64,000 bases of DNA from Olivibacter sp. XZL3 (GTDB lineage: Bacteria > Bacteroidota > Bacteroidia > Sphingobacteriales > Sphingobacteriaceae). The position numbers and the translations under genes are program-made. A model generated the notes under the pieces. It ran no database searches. It was not told the DNA's origin and worked only from the letters and a program-made list of their open reading frames with translations. This document shows positions 62,758-64,000 of the stretch, piece by piece; position 1 is the first letter of the stretch; each line of letters opens with the position of its first letter. The DNA lies in the NCBI RefSeq assembly GCF_004368405.1, contig NZ_SBJH01000004.1, positions 235,094 through 299,093 of the forward strand. Reading direction: 5' to 3'.

Positions 62758-63383
62758 TGGCTTTAAATCAGAACTTAATTGACTTTAGAGCTGCTATTAC
62801 TGAATTGAATCAACATATTCAATTCGCACATATAAAATATGCTAATGGCTCTTATAAAATATCAGCAAACTTAAGAGAATTTATAGCAGAATCGGCCTTT
62901 CTCAAGATCTTTGTTGCGTGGGAAACTTTTGTTGAAAAATGTTTTATAGATTATTTGATAAATGAAGAATCGATTCTGCATCGTCGCCCTGCAAAATGGG
63001 CTACGCCGATTAATTCCATGCATGCCAACCAGATCATCATAGGGACACAGAAACATATGGATTGGTCTAATCCCGAAACAATACGGAAAATTAGTAAGAT
63101 CTTTTTCCACCAAGGCTATGTTTTTGACACCGCACTATCTGCTATTAATGCAGATTTAATGGATATGAAAACTATCAGAAATTCTGCAGCTCATGTCTCC
63201 TCAACCACAACAACGAAATTAGATGGTCTAGCAACACGGATTTTAGGGACTCAACATTCAAATTTTACTGCATATAAATTGCTTTTCCATAACGACCCTA
63301 GGAGCGCTCCAACTATTGAAACAGTATTAAACCGATATCTAAATTTATTAGATATCGCGGCAGAAGAAATTGCAAATGGATAA
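62757..63383 (+). CDS. HEPN-type RNase partner (MAE_28990-like)
   Basis: 208 aa, all-helical. The HEPN active-site motif is visible as R141-N-S-A-A-H146 (RNxxxH). The N-terminal helix and the segment ESAFLKIFVAWETFVEKCFIDYL resemble the MAE_28990/MAE_18760 HEPN group. HEPN proteins are RNases used in toxin-antitoxin and antiphage systems. Translational coupling with the DUF262 gene suggests one complex in which DUF262 senses or restrains and HEPN cuts RNA (inference). Confidence 0.75.
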   Translation: MALNQNLIDFRAAITELNQHIQFAHIKYANGSYKISANLREFIAESAFLKIFVAWETFVEKCFIDYLINEESILHRRPAKWATPINSMHANQIIIGTQKHMDWSNPETIRKISKIFFHQGYVFDTALSAINADLMDMKTIRNSAAHVSSTTTTKLDGLATRILGTQHSNFTAYKLLFHNDPRSAPTIETVLNRYLNLLDIAAEEIANG

Positions 63384-64000
63384 CGGGCACTTTTTGACCA
63401 TTCATCACGGATATTATATCTGATATTATGTTTATCTATTCCATTGGACTTTAAATCAAAAAACATCTGTAAAGTTTTTTTAGGACGAGACACTTTTTGA
63501 TTTTCTCTTCTCCTTATCGGCTTATCCGGAAGGAGTCAACCTGGTCCGATTTCCCCCTTGTCATTCCAATTGACCGCCATGTGACCGGGAAAACTCTGCT
63601 ATCGGAAAATACCAGGCTGCGCAAAGAGGAAAAATTGTGTCGTTAGACAATGAAGGCCATTTGTTAGGTAGAATAAAAGGGACTAGTAAAGAAGAGCGAG
63701 ATGCGTTTTGGACAAATATTGTGAAAGAATTTAGGCGAAAAATACTAGAGGCTGTCTAATATACCGGCACTTAACAGCAACTTCTATTGTTTTCCAGCCA
63801 TCAGTGATCCAAATTGTTTGATCACTAAGTAACAAAAACTACTCGCAAAGGGGTCAGCATGCTCCAGCGGGACAACCCAATAAATAAGTTTTAGGGGTCA
63901 ACATCAGCCAGTATGGCAGTGTAATCGGGAAATAACAATGCACAGTTTTTGGCAATTAAGACTGCACCGTTTTTGGCAACAAGAGTGCACAGCACTACAA
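63384..64000. other. Right-end region with a gene remnant and IS21-type terminal repeats
   Basis: 617 bp without an intact gene. A frame from about 63604 to the stop at 63757-63759 encodes a C-terminal-looking peptide (GKIVSLDNEGHLLGRIKG, then KEERDAFWTNIVKEFRRK). An imperfect palindrome AGTGATC ... GATCACT lies at 63803-63826. GGGGTCAGCAT and GGGGTCAACAT occur at 63850 and 63894, and the repeats at the edge are listed separately. Confidence 0.45.
63939..63992 (+). repeat. Terminal direct repeats, probable IS21-family end
   Basis: TGCACAGTTTTTGGCAA at 63939, TGCACCGTTTTTGGCAA at 63963 and TGCACAG at 63986 are spaced 24 and 23 bp. Multiple spaced copies at the ends are the hallmark of IS21-family elements, whose genes would lie beyond the window. 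Confidence 0.5.

Overview
This is a Bacteroidota chromosome segment, most likely from Sphingobacteriaceae (Sphingobacterium, Olivibacter, Parapedobacter or Pedobacter-like). The evidence is two SusC/SusD pairs, a hybrid two-component regulator fused to an AraC domain, many lipoprotein and Sec signal peptides, FtsX-type permeases, DUF4142, DUF6624 and MauE/DUF6520-type small genes, few Shine-Dalgarno sites, and Bacteroidota-type promoters (TTTG ... TAnnTTTG). Species-level assignment is not possible from what I can read. I see no rRNA, tRNA or CRISPR array.

Region 1-22 kb is carbohydrate metabolism. A DUF5107 protein (running off the left edge), an AraC regulator, a sugar porter and a GH95 fucosidase-family enzyme come first. 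They are followed by an unusual acyltransferase carrying two cyclic-nucleotide-binding-like domains, translationally coupled to an SGNH esterase, and by a lone pxpA-like gene. Next is a compact minus-strand polysaccharide utilisation locus: hybrid sensor/regulator, SusC, SusD, GH2 and GH10. The GH2 enzyme keeps the catalytic pair and the NxK motif of beta-glucuronidases, so glucuronoxylan-type substrates are a sensible inference.

Region 22-47 kb is mixed. It holds an EntS-like exporter, an AraC regulator and a siderophore-interacting protein (a likely iron module), a large secreted DUF5695-like protein, and one complete IS256-family insertion sequence with readable ends and an 8-bp target duplication. 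It also holds an esterase gene broken by an internal deletion, a DUF4143-type ATPase flanked by direct repeats, a TetR/SDR pair with visible operator boxes, an FtsX-type permease, an Rpn-type nuclease and a decayed vapBC toxin-antitoxin locus.

Region 47-60 kb contains a LytTR-type membrane regulator, a membrane protein plus Crp-like regulator operon, a GC-rich noncoding stretch, a MauE-like membrane protein followed by a small secreted two-cysteine protein, and, facing them across a strong bidirectional terminator, a TlpA-like thioredoxin plus SusD/SusC operon. These are redox and outer-membrane functions that may work together on an exported small protein. The most surprising structural signal is here: four intergenic or 5-prime-end arrays (about 44.2, 48.2, 59.3 and 60.0 kb) of unrelated sequence but the same design. 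Each has an exact 11-bp period and two halves in opposite orientation. One of them is translated into 11-residue repeats at the N terminus of the second SusC.

Region 60-64 kb is visibly AT-rich and accessory: an XRE regulator with a palindromic operator, an unknown gene, a DUF262 gene coupled by a TAATG overlap to a HEPN-type RNase gene (a probable defence or toxin-like module), gene remnants and apparent IS21-type terminal repeats at the right edge.
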